Part shown: positions 1 to 8,666 of the stretch, in pieces
Position numbering within the stretch: the stretch's first letter is position 1
Layout of the letters: each line of letters starts with the position of its first letter
NCBI RefSeq assembly: GCF_016899775.1
Contig: NZ_JACJJE010000021.1
Coordinates: forward strand, 1 to 52,453
Direction of reading: 5' to 3'
From: Pseudoflavonifractor capillosus
GTDB lineage: Bacteria; Bacillota; Clostridia; Oscillospirales; Oscillospiraceae
DNA length: 52,453 nt
Made by a program: the position numbers and the translations under genes
The notes under the pieces: generated by a model
The model's input: only the letters and a program-made list of their open reading frames with translations
Database searches by the model: none
Told to the model about the DNA's origin: nothing

Positions 1-35
1 ATGGCAATTTCCATTCTTCTGCCCTCCTTAGACGC

Positions 36-75
36 AAGAAAACCCGCCGCAGAATTTTTCAATTCTGCGACGGGC
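36..75 (-). terminator. Intrinsic terminator of the his operon
   Basis: On the minus strand a 13-bp GC-rich stem (CCCGTCGCAGAAT pairing with ATTCTGCGGCGGG, one mismatch) closes a short A-rich loop and is followed by TTTTCTT. It lies about 40 bases after the hisE stop, where the his transcript should end. Confidence 0.85.
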
Positions 76-87
76 CCTTCTTTTGCC

Positions 88-113
88 TACTTTTCTTTTC
101 AGAAAAGTAGGTC
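88..113. repeat. A/T-stem hairpin abutting the hisE stop codon
   Basis: A near-perfect palindrome, CCTACTTTTC...GAAAAGTAGG, begins directly after (on the minus strand) the hisE TGA and is followed by GCAAAAG. The same arrangement, TGA-CCTACTTT...AAAGTAGG-CAAAG, follows the cdsA stop near 21937, and a related stem lies inside the large intergenic elements. It looks like one end of an interspersed element rather than part of the terminator. Confidence 0.6.
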
Positions 114-444
114 AGGAAAAGTCGGAAGCCATCTTTTCCTGCTTCACCTTGTGGTCGATGACGTGGCGGCTGGCCAGCTCCGCCTTCACCTCGTCCAGGG
201 AGATGCCCGCCTGGACCATGAGCACCATCACGTGGTAGGCCAGGTCGGCAATCTCGTACACCGTCTCCTTGTGGTCCTCCGCCTTGGCGGCAATGATGAC
301 CTCGGTGCACTCCTCCCCCACCTTCTTCAAAATCTTGTCCAGGCCCTTTTCGAAGAGGTAGGTGGTGTAGGACCCCTCCGGCCGCTGGGCGTTGCGCTCC
401 TGGAGCAGCTGATAGAGCCCCTCGTAGCTGAACTGTTCTTCCAT
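112..444 (-). CDS. hisE: Phosphoribosyl-ATP pyrophosphohydrolase HisE
   Basis: Cytosolic enzyme that removes pyrophosphate from phosphoribosyl-ATP, the second step of histidine synthesis. The 110-residue product has the all-alpha MazG-like fold signature with the acidic metal-binding run GEECTEVIIAAK near residues 45-56 and EIADLAYH near 65-72. The chosen ATG at 444 starts MEEQFSYEGLYQLL, three bases after the hisI stop; a longer reading into hisI has no family support. It is the last gene of the operon and is separate from hisI, unlike the HisIE fusion of enterobacteria. Confidence 0.95.
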   Translation of the reverse strand: MEEQFSYEGLYQLLQERNAQRPEGSYTTYLFEKGLDKILKKVGEECTEVIIAAKAEDHKETVYEIADLAYHVMVLMVQAGISLDEVKAELASRHVIDHKVKQEKMASDFS

Positions 445-445
445 G

Positions 446-784
446 TCAATCTTCCTCGCTCTCATAAATGGGATTTCCGTCAAAGCAGGAGTCGGTGCCC
501 AGGTGGCAGGCGGGTCCGTCCTTGCGCACCCGCACCAGCAGGGCGTCCTTGTCGCAGTCGGCCCGCAGCTCCACAATGTGCTGGTAGTTGCCGCTGGTCT
601 CCCCCTTGAGCCACAGCTCCTGCCGGGACCGGGACCAGAAGCAGGTGAGCTTCTTTTCCAGGGAAATTTTTAGGGACTCCCGGTTCATGTAGGCCAGGGT
701 GAGCACCTTTCCCGTGTCCGCGTCCTGGACAATGGCAGGGATGAGCCCCCGGTCGTCAAATTTCAAGGTATCCAAGTCCATCAT
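446..784 (-). CDS. hisI: Phosphoribosyl-AMP cyclohydrolase HisI
   Basis: Opens the adenine ring of phosphoribosyl-AMP, the third step of histidine synthesis. The 112-residue protein shows the family signature [16 protein letters not shown] (residues 51-66) and the zinc cysteines Cys77, Cys93 and Cys100 in the usual C-x15-C-x6-C spacing, with metal-binding Asp76, Asp78 and Asp80 around the first. The start at 784 overlaps the hisF stop as ATGA, implying coupled translation. A second ATG lies one codon later. Length is normal for a stand-alone HisI. Confidence 0.95.
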   Translation of the reverse strand: MMDLDTLKFDDRGLIPAIVQDADTGKVLTLAYMNRESLKISLEKKLTCFWSRSRQELWLKGETSGNYQHIVELRADCDKDALLVRVRKDGPACHLGTDSCFDGNPIYESEED

Positions 785-1539
785 AGCCGCACGCACACTC
801 CGTTCTCCCGCAGCACTTGCTTCAAATCGGGGATGGCCACCTCTCCAAAGTGGAAGATGCTGGCCGCCAGACCGGCGGACATGTCGGGAATTTCCCGGAA
901 CAGGTCCACGAAGTCCTGCACGCCCCCGGCCCCGCCGGAGGCAATCACCGGCACGTGGACAATCTCGCTCACGTCCCGGAGCATCTCCAGGTCAAACCCC
1001 TGCTTCACCCCGTCGGTGTCGATGGAGTTGACCACCACCTCCCCGGCGCCCCGGTCCACCCCCTGGCGAATCCACTCCAGGGCGTCCAGACCGGTGTCCA
1101 CCCGGCCGCCGTTCAAAAACACGTGGTACTTGCCGTCCACCCGCTTGGCGTCCACGGACAGCACCACGCATTGGTCTCCGTAACGCTTGGCCGCCTGGCC
1201 GATGAGCTCCGGGTTCTTGATGGCCCCGGAGTTGACGGACACCTTGTCCGCCCCGCAGGACAGCACCCGCTCAAAATCCTCCAGGCTGTTGATGCCGCCC
1301 CCCACGGTGAGGGGGATGAAGATGGTGGAGGCCACCGCCGTGAGAATGTCGGTAAAGAGTTTTCTTCCCTCAAAGGAGGCGGTGATATCATAGAAAACCA
1401 GCTCGTCCGCCCCGGAGCGGGAGTAGTAGTCCGCCAGCTTCACCGGGTTGGACACGTCCTGGAGGTTTAAGAAGTTGACCCCCTTCACCACCCGTCCGTC
1501 CTTGATGTCCAGACAGGGGATGATCCGCTTGGTCACCAT
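781..1539 (-). CDS. hisF: Imidazole glycerol phosphate synthase, cyclase subunit HisF
   Basis: (Beta-alpha)8-barrel that uses ammonia from HisH to convert PRFAR to imidazole glycerol phosphate and AICAR. All 252 residues align with the family: catalytic Asp11 in PCLDIKDG and Asp130 in LSVDAKR, phosphate-binding VGGGI near 79-83 and a second ASGGAG loop near the C-terminus. It starts two bases after the hisA stop (TGAGATGG). Works as a heterodimer with HisH, encoded two genes upstream in the same operon. Confidence 0.97.
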   Translation of the reverse strand: MVTKRIIPCLDIKDGRVVKGVNFLNLQDVSNPVKLADYYSRSGADELVFYDITASFEGRKLFTDILTAVASTIFIPLTVGGGINSLEDFERVLSCGADKVSVNSGAIKNPELIGQAAKRYGDQCVVLSVDAKRVDGKYHVFLNGGRVDTGLDALEWIRQGVDRGAGEVVVNSIDTDGVKQGFDLEMLRDVSEIVHVPVIASGGAGGVQDFVDLFREIPDMSAGLAASIFHFGEVAIPDLKQVLRENGVCVRL

Positions 1540-1540
1540 C

Positions 1541-2254
1541 TCACTCCACCTCCTTCAAAGCCGTTTTCAGGTCCAGGGCCCCGGTGTACAGGGCTTTGCC
1601 CAGGATGGCCCCGTACAGGCCCAGAGTTTTCAGATTCTGTAAGTCAGAAATGCTTGACACACCGCCCGAGGCGATGAAGTCCAGGGGGAACTGCTGGGAG
1701 AGGGTCTGATAGAGCTCCACGTTGGCGCCTCCCAGCATGCCGTCCTTGGAGATGTCGGTGCAGATGACGGTCTTGACCCCCAGGCCGCACAGGCGGGTAA
1801 AGAAATCCTCGGCCCGCTCCGGGGCGGTCTCCTTCCAGCCCTTGATGGCGATGGCCCCGTCCTTCAGGTCCACCCCCACCGCCGCCTGGCTGCCGAAGCG
1901 GGCCAGGGCGCGCTCCAAAAACTTGGGGTCGGTGACGGCGGCGGTGCCCAGGATCACCCGGGACACCCCGGCGTCCAGGTACTTCTGGATGGTGTCCAGG
2001 CTGCGGATGCCCCCACCGATCTCCACCTTCAAATCCGTCTTTTTGCAGATGGCGGCAATCACCGGGAAGTTGGGGGTGGTGCCGTCCTTGGCCCCCTCCA
2101 GGTCCACGGTGTGGAGCCACTTGGCCCCGGCGGCCTGGAAGTCCGCCGCCTGAGCCGCCGGGTCGTCCCGGTAGACGGTCATCTGGGCGTAGTCCCCCTT
2201 TGTCAGGCGGACCACCTTTCCGTCGTATAGATCAATGGCCGGAAGCAGGATCAT
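1541..2254 (-). CDS. hisA: ProFAR isomerase HisA
   Basis: Amadori-type isomerase converting ProFAR to PRFAR. The 237-residue barrel has general acid/base Asp8 (MILLPAID) and Asp129 (GVDLKDG), plus phosphate loops VEIGGGIRS near 78-86 and ASGGVSS later on. The start at 2254 overlaps the hisH stop as ATGA; a longer reading through the hisH 3' end is a frame shadow. Half-barrel internal similarity to HisF is typical of the pair. Confidence 0.96.
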   Translation of the reverse strand: MILLPAIDLYDGKVVRLTKGDYAQMTVYRDDPAAQAADFQAAGAKWLHTVDLEGAKDGTTPNFPVIAAICKKTDLKVEIGGGIRSLDTIQKYLDAGVSRVILGTAAVTDPKFLERALARFGSQAAVGVDLKDGAIAIKGWKETAPERAEDFFTRLCGLGVKTVICTDISKDGMLGGANVELYQTLSQQFPLDFIASGGVSSISDLQNLKTLGLYGAILGKALYTGALDLKTALKEVE

Positions 2255-2880
2255 GCCTTCCCCTCCAATCTGCAAAAGGCCTTCAAAATTTTCAGGCCGG
2301 TCTCCCCGCTCTTCTCCGGGTGGAACTGGGTGCCGTACACGTTGCCGTTCTGAACCGCCGCCGTCAGCTCCGCGCCGTACTCCGTGGTGGCAGTGCATTG
2401 ACCTTTACAGTCAAACCCCGCGAAGGAGTGGACAAAGTACACATGCTCTCCCTCCGCCAGATCGGCGAAGATGGGACTTCTCGGCTTGTCCTTGGGGAAG
2501 TGGAGGCCGTTCCACCCCATGTGGGGGACGGCCAGATTCTGGGGGATCACCGTGCGGATGTCCCGCACCTCCCCCTGAATGAGGCCCAGACCGGCGTGCT
2601 CCCCGTACTCGAAGGACTTCTGGAACAGCAGCTGCATGCCCAAACAGATGCCCAGAATGGGCTTGTCCTTGGCCGCCTGGTTGAGAACCGCCTGGAACAT
2701 CCCCGTGTCCCGCAGCTTCTCCACCGCGTCGCCGAAGGCCCCCACGCCGGGGAGAATGATGTGGTCGGCCTGATTCAGAATCTGCTCATCCCGGGTGACC
2801 ACCGCCTCCTCCCCGATGGCCCCCAGGGAGCTTTTGAGGGAGAACAGGTTGCCCACCCCGTAGTCAATGATGGCGATCAT
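2251..2880 (-). CDS. hisH: Imidazole glycerol phosphate synthase, glutaminase subunit HisH
   Basis: Class I glutamine amidotransferase that feeds ammonia through the HisF barrel. The 209-residue protein carries nucleophile Cys79 in GICLGMQ and the His187/Glu189 pair in QFHPEKSG, so the triad is complete. The N-terminal DYGVGN and PGVGAFG motifs are typical. The start overlaps the hisD stop (ATGA) and its own stop overlaps the hisA start, giving tight translational coupling. Confidence 0.96.
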   Translation of the reverse strand: MIAIIDYGVGNLFSLKSSLGAIGEEAVVTRDEQILNQADHIILPGVGAFGDAVEKLRDTGMFQAVLNQAAKDKPILGICLGMQLLFQKSFEYGEHAGLGLIQGEVRDIRTVIPQNLAVPHMGWNGLHFPKDKPRSPIFADLAEGEHVYFVHSFAGFDCKGQCTATTEYGAELTAAVQNGNVYGTQFHPEKSGETGLKILKAFCRLEGKA

Positions 2881-4163
2881 GCCTCCCCCTCCTTCTCAAA
2901 GCGGATGTCCACCGCCCGGGCGTGGGCGGTGAGGCCCTCCTCCTTGGCAAAGCGGCTCACCTTCCGGTAGTCTTTTTCCAGGGCCTCCCTGGTATAGTAG
3001 CTGAACTGGGACTTTTTGATGAAGTCGTCCACCGACAGGGGGCTGTAGAACCGGGCGGTACCCATGGTGGGCAGGGTGTGGTTGGGCCCGGCAAAGTAGT
3101 CCCCCATGGGCTCCGGGTTGTAGCGGCCCAGGAAGATAGACCCGGCGTTCTGAATGAGCCCCAGGTAGTCGAAGGGGTTGTCCACTGACAGCTCCAGGTG
3201 TTCCGGGGCGATGCGGTTGGCCACCGCAGCCGCCTCCTTCAGCGACCGGGCCACGATGATCTTGCCGTTGGCCTCGATGGAGGCCCGGGCGATCTCCTCC
3301 CGCTCCAAGGTCTGGAGCTGGGCCTCAATTTCCTGGGAAACGGCCTGGGCCAGTTCTCGGGAGTCGGTGACTAGGACGGCGGAGGCCATCTTGTCGTGCT
3401 CCGCCTGACTGAGCAGGTCGGCGGCCACCCAGGCGGGGTTGGAATTTCCGTCGGCGATGACCAGCACCTCGGAGGGGCCGGCGATCATGTCGATGTTCAC
3501 CAGTCCGAACACCTGACGCTTGGCCTCGGCCACATAGGCGTTGCCGGGGCCCACGATCTTGTCCACCTTGGGCACGCTCTGGGTGCCGTAGGCCAAGGCG
3601 GCCACCGCCTGGGCGCCCCCCATTTTGAAGATGCGGGTGACCCCGGCCAGCTTGGCCGCCGCCAGAATAGCCGGGCGGATCTTCCCGTCCCGGCCGGGTG
3701 GGGTGGCCATGATGATCTCCCCCACCCCGGCGATGTGGGCGGGGATGGCGTTCATGAGCACGGTGGAGGGGTAGGCGGCGGTGCCCCCGGGGACGTAAAT
3801 GCCCACCCGGGCCAGAGGGGTGATCTTCTGACCCAGGACCACCCCCTCCCGCTCGGTCATGAGAAACCCCTCCCGCTTCTGCTTGGCGTGGAAGGCGCGG
3901 ATGTTTTCGGCGGCTTCCCGGAGGATTTGAGTAAACTCCGGGTCCACCTGGGCGGCCCCCTCCTCCAGCTCCTGGGGAGTCACCTCCAGGGCGGAGAGCT
4001 CCACCCGGTCGAACTGCTTTTCATACTCCAGCAGGGCCGCGTCCCCCCGCTCCTTCACGGCACGGAGGATGTCCGCCACCGGAGCGGATACGTCCACCGC
4101 CTCCTCCTGGCGGGCAAAAATTTTCTCCTCCGGCACCTGGTTAAGGTCGTATATCTTCATCAT
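2877..4163 (-). CDS. hisD: Histidinol dehydrogenase HisD
   Basis: Zinc- and NAD-dependent enzyme that oxidises histidinol to histidine in two steps, the end of the pathway. The 428-residue protein shows [18 protein letters not shown], the signature [23 protein letters not shown] and the metal-site SQAEHDK. Three starts are possible (GTG 4172, ATG 4163, ATG 4160). 4163 is chosen because AGGTG lies six bases upstream. Follows hisG with a 10-base gap. Confidence 0.94.
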   Translation of the reverse strand: MMKIYDLNQVPEEKIFARQEEAVDVSAPVADILRAVKERGDAALLEYEKQFDRVELSALEVTPQELEEGAAQVDPEFTQILREAAENIRAFHAKQKREGFLMTEREGVVLGQKITPLARVGIYVPGGTAAYPSTVLMNAIPAHIAGVGEIIMATPPGRDGKIRPAILAAAKLAGVTRIFKMGGAQAVAALAYGTQSVPKVDKIVGPGNAYVAEAKRQVFGLVNIDMIAGPSEVLVIADGNSNPAWVAADLLSQAEHDKMASAVLVTDSRELAQAVSQEIEAQLQTLEREEIARASIEANGKIIVARSLKEAAAVANRIAPEHLELSVDNPFDYLGLIQNAGSIFLGRYNPEPMGDYFAGPNHTLPTMGTARFYSPLSVDDFIKKSQFSYYTREALEKDYRKVSRFAKEEGLTAHARAVDIRFEKEGEA

Positions 4164-4173
4164 GGGGCACACC

Positions 4174-4791
4174 TCACAAATTCTTGGCCAGGGCGTCCCG
4201 CATGGCGAGGATCTCCTGGTATTTGAACTTATAGCTCACCTTGTTGCAGATAAACCGGGCGCTGATGTCCACGATGGTCTCCAGAGGGGCCAGGTGGTTC
4301 TCCCTTAATGTGTTGCCCGTCTCCACAATGTCCACGATCACGTCGGACAGGCCCAGGATGGGGGCCAGCTCGATGGAGCCGTTGAGCTTGATGATGTCGA
4401 TGTCCCGGGAGCGGGACTCGTAGTAGTCCCCGGCGATGTGGGGGAATTTCGTGGCCACCCGCAGGGTCTTGTTGGGGTCGTCATAGAAGTTCTCGGGACC
4501 GGCCACGCACATGCGGCACTTGCCCATGTTCAGGTCCAGCAGCTCGTACACGTCGGGGCGGTACTCCAATAAAATGTCCTTTCCCGCGATGCCCACGTCG
4601 GCGGCCCCCCGCTCCACGTAGATGCTCACGTCGGAGGGCTTGACCCAGAAGTACCGCACCCCCTTCTCCGGGTTTTCAAAGGTCAGCTTCCGGTTTTTCT
4701 CCAAAATGGAGGGGCACTCATAGCCGGCGGCGGCCAGGGTCTCATAGGCTTTTTCACCCAATCTCCCCTTGGGCAGGGCTACCTGGATCAT
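4174..4791 (-). CDS. hisG: ATP phosphoribosyltransferase catalytic subunit, short form HisG
   Basis: Condenses ATP with PRPP, the committed step of histidine synthesis. At 205 residues it is the short HisG that lacks the C-terminal regulatory domain and needs HisZ, whose gene is immediately upstream. Motifs seen are ALPKGRLGE near the N-terminus and the PRPP loop IVETGNTLREN. The start at 4791 overlaps the hisZ stop as ATGA, so HisG and HisZ are probably made in balanced amounts. Histidine feedback would act through the HisG-HisZ complex. Confidence 0.95.
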   Translation of the reverse strand: MIQVALPKGRLGEKAYETLAAAGYECPSILEKNRKLTFENPEKGVRYFWVKPSDVSIYVERGAADVGIAGKDILLEYRPDVYELLDLNMGKCRMCVAGPENFYDDPNKTLRVATKFPHIAGDYYESRSRDIDIIKLNGSIELAPILGLSDVIVDIVETGNTLRENHLAPLETIVDISARFICNKVSYKFKYQEILAMRDALAKNL

Positions 4792-5867
4792 AGGGACACC
4801 TCCTCCGGCCTGAGGCCGTCGTAGTAGCGGACCTTTGTCCGGCACCGCACAGGGGCGCTAGGGCCCATCTCCCGCTCGCAACGGACCGTACAGCCCTTGG
4901 AGCGGATCTGCTCCGCAAAGGCGGCCAGCTTGGCCAGGTCTGCGTCCGGCCCGTAGGTGAGGAGCAGGTCGGCGTCATACTGCCGCTCCTGGGAGAAGTA
5001 CTGCTCCAGGCGGCCCATGTACAGGGCAAAGCCGATGGCCCCCACCTGCTTGCCCATCTTCCGGGGCAGGTTGTCGTACCGCCCGCCGGACAGGGCCGGG
5101 AAGGGGATATTGGGCAGAAATCCCTGGAAGATGACCCCGTTGTAGTAGTCCATGCTGTTCACCAGGGAGAAGTCCAGGCGGATGCGGCCGTTGAGGCCGA
5201 AGGCCTCCAGCATGGAGGCGGTGACGGACAGCTGCCTTAAAATCTCCCAGCTCTGGTTATCCCGGGCCAGCCGCCCCGCCTGGGCGATGCCCTCCTTCAG
5301 CGGGGCGTAGATGCCCATGAGCTCCTGGATGGCCTGGGCGTCCTGGGCGGTCAAAATCCCCCGGTCGGCCATGGCCTGGATGCCCGGGGCGTTCTTCTGG
5401 GAAATCAGAGTCAGGGCCTGCTCCTGGTCCCGCTGGGACAGGTTCATCCCCCCCAGCAGACAGCGGATGAAACTTACGTCGGACAGGTCCAGCACATAGT
5501 CCTCCGACAGAATTTCAAGGGACTTGGCCGCCAGGGCGATGACCTCCGCCTCGGCGTAGGGGTCGATCTGGCCCACCGACTCCACCCCCACCTGGAGGAT
5601 CTCTTTAAAGGTGCCCCCCATCTCCCGGTAGACGTTCTCGTTGTAGTAGACCTTCTCACTGTCCCCGCTGTTGTTCTTGATGATGGACAGGGTGATGTCC
5701 GGCTTCAGGGCTTTCAGGGAGCCGTCCACGTCGGTGAAGGTGATGATGTGGCCCTTTTTCAAAAAGTCCTTGTTCTGGGCGTACAGGTCGTAGTCCTCAA
5801 ACTTGGACATGCGGAATTTCCGGTAGCCGTAGCCCTCGTACAGTTGGTTGAGCTGTTCTTCTAACAT
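4788..5867 (-). CDS. hisZ: ATP phosphoribosyltransferase regulatory subunit HisZ
   Basis: Paralogue of the histidyl-tRNA synthetase catalytic core that lacks aminoacylation and allosterically activates short HisG. The 359-residue protein keeps class II-like motifs (FTDVDGSLKALKPDIT, VYYNENVYRE, and ALSGGRYDNL near residue 260) but has no anticodon-binding domain typical of HisS. The ribosome site AGGAGTACCT precedes ATG 5867. It follows a 175-base gap after hisB that contains two inserted hairpin repeats. Confidence 0.93.
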   Translation of the reverse strand: MLEEQLNQLYEGYGYRKFRMSKFEDYDLYAQNKDFLKKGHIITFTDVDGSLKALKPDITLSIIKNNSGDSEKVYYNENVYREMGGTFKEILQVGVESVGQIDPYAEAEVIALAAKSLEILSEDYVLDLSDVSFIRCLLGGMNLSQRDQEQALTLISQKNAPGIQAMADRGILTAQDAQAIQELMGIYAPLKEGIAQAGRLARDNQSWEILRQLSVTASMLEAFGLNGRIRLDFSLVNSMDYYNGVIFQGFLPNIPFPALSGGRYDNLPRKMGKQVGAIGFALYMGRLEQYFSQERQYDADLLLTYGPDADLAKLAAFAEQIRSKGCTVRCEREMGPSAPVRCRTKVRYYDGLRPEEVSL

Positions 5868-5935
5868 AGGTACTCCTAATTCACGTTACAGAATTTGAAA
5901 TGTCTCGCCTGTAGAGCGGAGGCCGCTTGGGAGAC

Positions 5936-6016
5936 GGGAGGGGCAAGCCCCTCCCCTACAGATAAAGCCGAAACCAGGTCAGGGATTTCGTAGGGGCGGG
6001 TTCCAAAACCGCCCGC
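5936..6016. repeat. Two palindromic intergenic hairpins in the hisB-hisZ gap
   Basis: 5936-5959 is a GGGAGGGGC/GCCCCTCCC hairpin ending in CCTAC, and 5990-6016 is an oppositely oriented hairpin starting GTAGGGGCGGG. They belong to a family of 14 such hairpins in the window that share a CCCCTAC or GTAGGGG end. They lie inside the operon, so they are transcribed and may affect mRNA stability between hisB and hisZ. Confidence 0.7.
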
Positions 6017-6042
6017 ATCCCCGCCGGAATCTCCCGAATGTC

Positions 6043-6630
6043 TCACAGCATCCCCTTGGTGGATGGAATTTCGTCCTTGAACTGCTGGTCCAGGGAGACC
6101 GCCTCCCGGAGGACGCGGCCCAGGGCCTTGAAGGCCCCCTCCACGATGTGGTGGGAGTTGCGGCCGGCCAGCTTCCGGATATGGAGGGTGACCTTAGCGT
6201 TGACGGCGAAGGCCTCCATGAACTCGTACACCAGCTGGGTGTCGAAAGTGCCGATCTTCTCGGTGGGGATATCCAGGTCCTCATAGTACCCGCCCCGGCC
6301 GGACAGGTCCACGGCGCACAGGATCAGGGCCTCGTCCATGGGCAAGCACAGGGAGGCGTAGCGCTTCACGCCCCGCTTCTCCCCCAGGGCCTGGTCAAAG
6401 GCCTGCCCCAGGGCGATACCGATGTCCTCCACGGTGTGGTGGTCGTCCACGTAGGTGTCGCCGCGGCACGTCAGCTCCAAGTCCATCCGCCCGTGGCGGG
6501 ACAGGAGGGTGAGCATGTGGTCCAAAAAGCCCACGCCGCTCTCAATGGAGCTCTCCCCTCTCCCGTCCAGGTTCAGGGACAGCTGAATGTCCGTCTCGTT
6601 GGTCTTACGCGTGATCTGGGCTGTTCTCAT
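6043..6630 (-). CDS. hisB: Imidazoleglycerol-phosphate dehydratase HisB
   Basis: Manganese-dependent dehydration of imidazole glycerol phosphate to imidazole acetol phosphate. The 195-residue protein is the monofunctional form: it has both metal-binding histidine motifs (DDHHTVED near residues 62-69 and NSHHIVEG near 159-166) but no N-terminal HAD phosphatase domain. The histidinol-phosphate phosphatase must therefore be encoded elsewhere, as no such gene is in the operon. The start overlaps the hisC stop (ATGA). Confidence 0.96.
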   Translation of the reverse strand: MRTAQITRKTNETDIQLSLNLDGRGESSIESGVGFLDHMLTLLSRHGRMDLELTCRGDTYVDDHHTVEDIGIALGQAFDQALGEKRGVKRYASLCLPMDEALILCAVDLSGRGGYYEDLDIPTEKIGTFDTQLVYEFMEAFAVNAKVTLHIRKLAGRNSHHIVEGAFKALGRVLREAVSLDQQFKDEIPSTKGML

Positions 6631-7688
6631 ACTTGCAGCAGCTCCCTTACTTTTTCCAGCAAAATGTCCATCTGCTCCCGGGTGCCGATGGTGATTCGAT
6701 TATAGTCCCGGATGCGGTCCTTGTCAAAGTAGCGCACCAGCACCCCCCGCTCCTTCAGCCCCTGGTAGAGGGCGGCTCCGGCCAGCCCGGGCTTTTTGGC
6801 GAAGATAAAGTTGGTCTTGGAGGGGAGCACGCTAAAGCCCAGCTTCTCCAGCTCCCGGGTGGTGTAGTCCCGGGTCTCCATGATTTTTTTGCAGTTCTCG
6901 TCGTAGTAGCTCTGCTCCGCCAGGGCGGCCGCCCCCGCCTTCATGGTCAGTTGGTTCACGTTGAAGGGGTTGGTGGAGAACTTGATGGTCTCCAGGTCCT
7001 GGATGAGGGAGGCGTCCCCGATGGCGTAGCCCAACCGGGCCCCGGCCATGGACCGGGATTTGGAGTAGGTCTGGACCACCAGCAGATTGGGGTACTTTTG
7101 GGTGAGGGGCACGCAGCTCTCCCCGCCGAAGTCCACATAGGCCTCGTCGATGACCACCACGCTGTCCGGGTTGGCCTTCACGATCCCCTCGATCTCGTCC
7201 CGGCTCAGGGCCAGGCCGGTGGGGGCGTTGGGGTTGGCAATCACAACGGTCTGGTTCCGCCCGTAGTAGTCTCTGGGGTCCAGGGTGAAGTCCTCCTTCA
7301 GGGGGATCACGTCGGCCTGGATGTGGTACAGGTCGCAGAACACGGGGTAAAAGCTGTAGGTGAGGTCGGCGAAGGCCGCCCCCCGGCCGTCGGTGGCGTA
7401 GGCCAGGAAGGCAAAGTTCAGCGCCTCGTCGGAGCCGTTGGACACGAACACGTTCTCCGGCCCCACCCTGTACTGATTGGCCAAGGCGGTTTTCAGCTCC
7501 GTGGCTGTGGCGTCGGAGTACAGCCGCAGCCCGGCCACTTCCCGGGCATTGAGCGCCGCGGCCACGCCGGGAGAGGGCGGATAGGGGGACTCGTTGGCGT
7601 TGAGCTTCACATAGTTTTTATCTTTAGGCTGCTCCCCCGGGGTGTAGGGGGCCAGCTGGCTGAGTTGACCACTGAAAAACTGGGACAT
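6627..7688 (-). CDS. hisC: Histidinol-phosphate aminotransferase HisC
   Basis: Fold-type I PLP aminotransferase that converts imidazole acetol phosphate to histidinol phosphate using glutamate. In the 353-residue protein the Schiff-base lysine is Lys210 in TYSKSRSMAG; NPNAPTG near 152-158 and DEAYVDF near 181-187 hold the cofactor. AGGAGG lies 7-8 bases before ATG 7688. It is the promoter-proximal gene of the ten-gene his operon. Confidence 0.95.
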   Translation of the reverse strand: MSQFFSGQLSQLAPYTPGEQPKDKNYVKLNANESPYPPSPGVAAALNAREVAGLRLYSDATATELKTALANQYRVGPENVFVSNGSDEALNFAFLAYATDGRGAAFADLTYSFYPVFCDLYHIQADVIPLKEDFTLDPRDYYGRNQTVVIANPNAPTGLALSRDEIEGIVKANPDSVVVIDEAYVDFGGESCVPLTQKYPNLLVVQTYSKSRSMAGARLGYAIGDASLIQDLETIKFSTNPFNVNQLTMKAGAAALAEQSYYDENCKKIMETRDYTTRELEKLGFSVLPSKTNFIFAKKPGLAGAALYQGLKERGVLVRYFDKDRIRDYNRITIGTREQMDILLEKVRELLQV

Positions 7689-7743
7689 GGTGCGCCCTCC
7701 TCTTTTATGTTCTATTTCATTAGTTCGCTAAAGTGATGATGTA

Positions 7744-7772
7744 ATAATACGCCACTCTGATAGTCTTGTCAA
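7744..7772 (-). promoter_or_regulatory. Sigma-A promoter of the his operon
   Basis: On the minus strand TTGACA (7772-7767) is followed after exactly 17 bases by TATTAT (7749-7744). The predicted transcript start, near 7737, leaves a leader of only about 48 bases before hisC, too short for a T-box or a peptide attenuator. Confidence 0.85.
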
Positions 7773-7860
7773 GGGGGAATTTGTTTTTTAAGCTGTGCTT
7801 CCGTTTCGCCGTCCCTCTCTAAGGCTTCCCTCTTCCGCCTCCCTCGGCTGTGCTGTTATT

Positions 7861-8160
7861 TCGCCGCCTAGGACAGTTTTCTTTTCTAACGACCCCGATC
7901 CTGGGCGGCGACCTACTTTGCCAGGGGCGGCAAAGTAGGCAAAGCGCCCCCGGGGACGCGTCCGATGGACTACGGCTGCGCTTCGCTCCGCCTAGGTCCA
8001 TAGGCCGCTTTCCCCGGACCCCATTACGGGGGTTACCACTTTAGGTGGGTGGTGACCTTCCGGCGCGCAAAATTTGAGTGGTTGGTCTAAATTCCCACCG
8101 GGCCATAGGGCCCTGGGTTTTCAAAAATTGCGGCTGACGCAGTCTAATTTCCGCGCCTGG
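7861..8160 (+). repeat. Modular intergenic element, copy 1
   Basis: Member of a five-copy non-coding family. Order seen: CGCCGCC end, a CCTACTTTGCC...GGCAAAGTAGG hairpin at about 7910-7940, CCCCCGGGGACG, a variable central hairpin cassette, CCCCGGACCCCATTACGGGG near 8013-8033, the box TTCCGGCGCGCAAAATTTGA near 8059-8078, then GGGCCATAGGGCCCTGGG near 8100-8117. It lies in the 978-base gap between hisC and the FAD oxidoreductase, which holds no credible gene. Confidence 0.75.
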
Positions 8161-8370
8161 GTTTCCTATCTGTGCTACCGGGGCGGCTATCCGCCGCCCG
8201 CCGATTTTCTGAGCCGAAATTGAGCCCCACCAGCCTAAAAAGGCGCGATTTCTGCCAGGAGGACACACACCCAAAGGTCACCGGAGCTTTAGCGGCAGCG
8301 GTAATAGAACGGAACCCAATCAGCTGAACACCCGCGCCTTTGCGTTGACAGACCAGGTCGCCTAATTGGG

Positions 8371-8602
8371 ACCTCGTAAATGGGGTCCGAGGTGAGCGAA
8401 TATGAGCGCGGAGCGCTCATCCTGAGCGAACCCCGGGGGCGTTTTGCTGAAACCCCCGTTTCTCCCGGCGAAGCCCAGCGTAGCGGGTTCGCCAGGAAGA
8501 GGAGGAGCAAGGGAGCGGGCGCAGTTTTCGCCGCTAGGCGGAAACGGAGCTTAGCGGACTTTGCGACGACGAGCCGCCATGGGCAAAGTAACTCGCCGCC
8601 CG
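8371..8602 (-). repeat. Degenerate inverted partial copy of the modular element
   Basis: Facing copy 1 in opposite orientation. Recognisable parts are ACCTCGTAAATGGGGTCCGAGG, a GAGCGC/GCGCTC central hairpin near 8401-8420, CCCCGGGGGCGTTTTG, and the terminal GGGCAAAGTAACTCGCCGCC. The box containing GCGCGC is missing. The two copies form a head-to-head pair around about 200 bases (8161-8370) in which I see no gene. Confidence 0.55.
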
Positions 8603-8666
8603 GGACTGGGTCCTGTTAGAAAAAGGCCCTATCCCAGGCGGCGAAATCAGATACCCAAAAACAAAA

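Noticed and set aside
7689-7743. T-box or histidine leader peptide before hisC
   Set aside because: Only about 48 bases separate the predicted transcript start and hisC, with no specifier hairpin or run of His codons.
8380-8619. Small open frames inside the modular elements (also 26011-26457, 28725-29003 and 35892-36149)
   Set aside because: The reading frames are not conserved between copies of the same element, and stops and frameshifts differ, so they are not genes.
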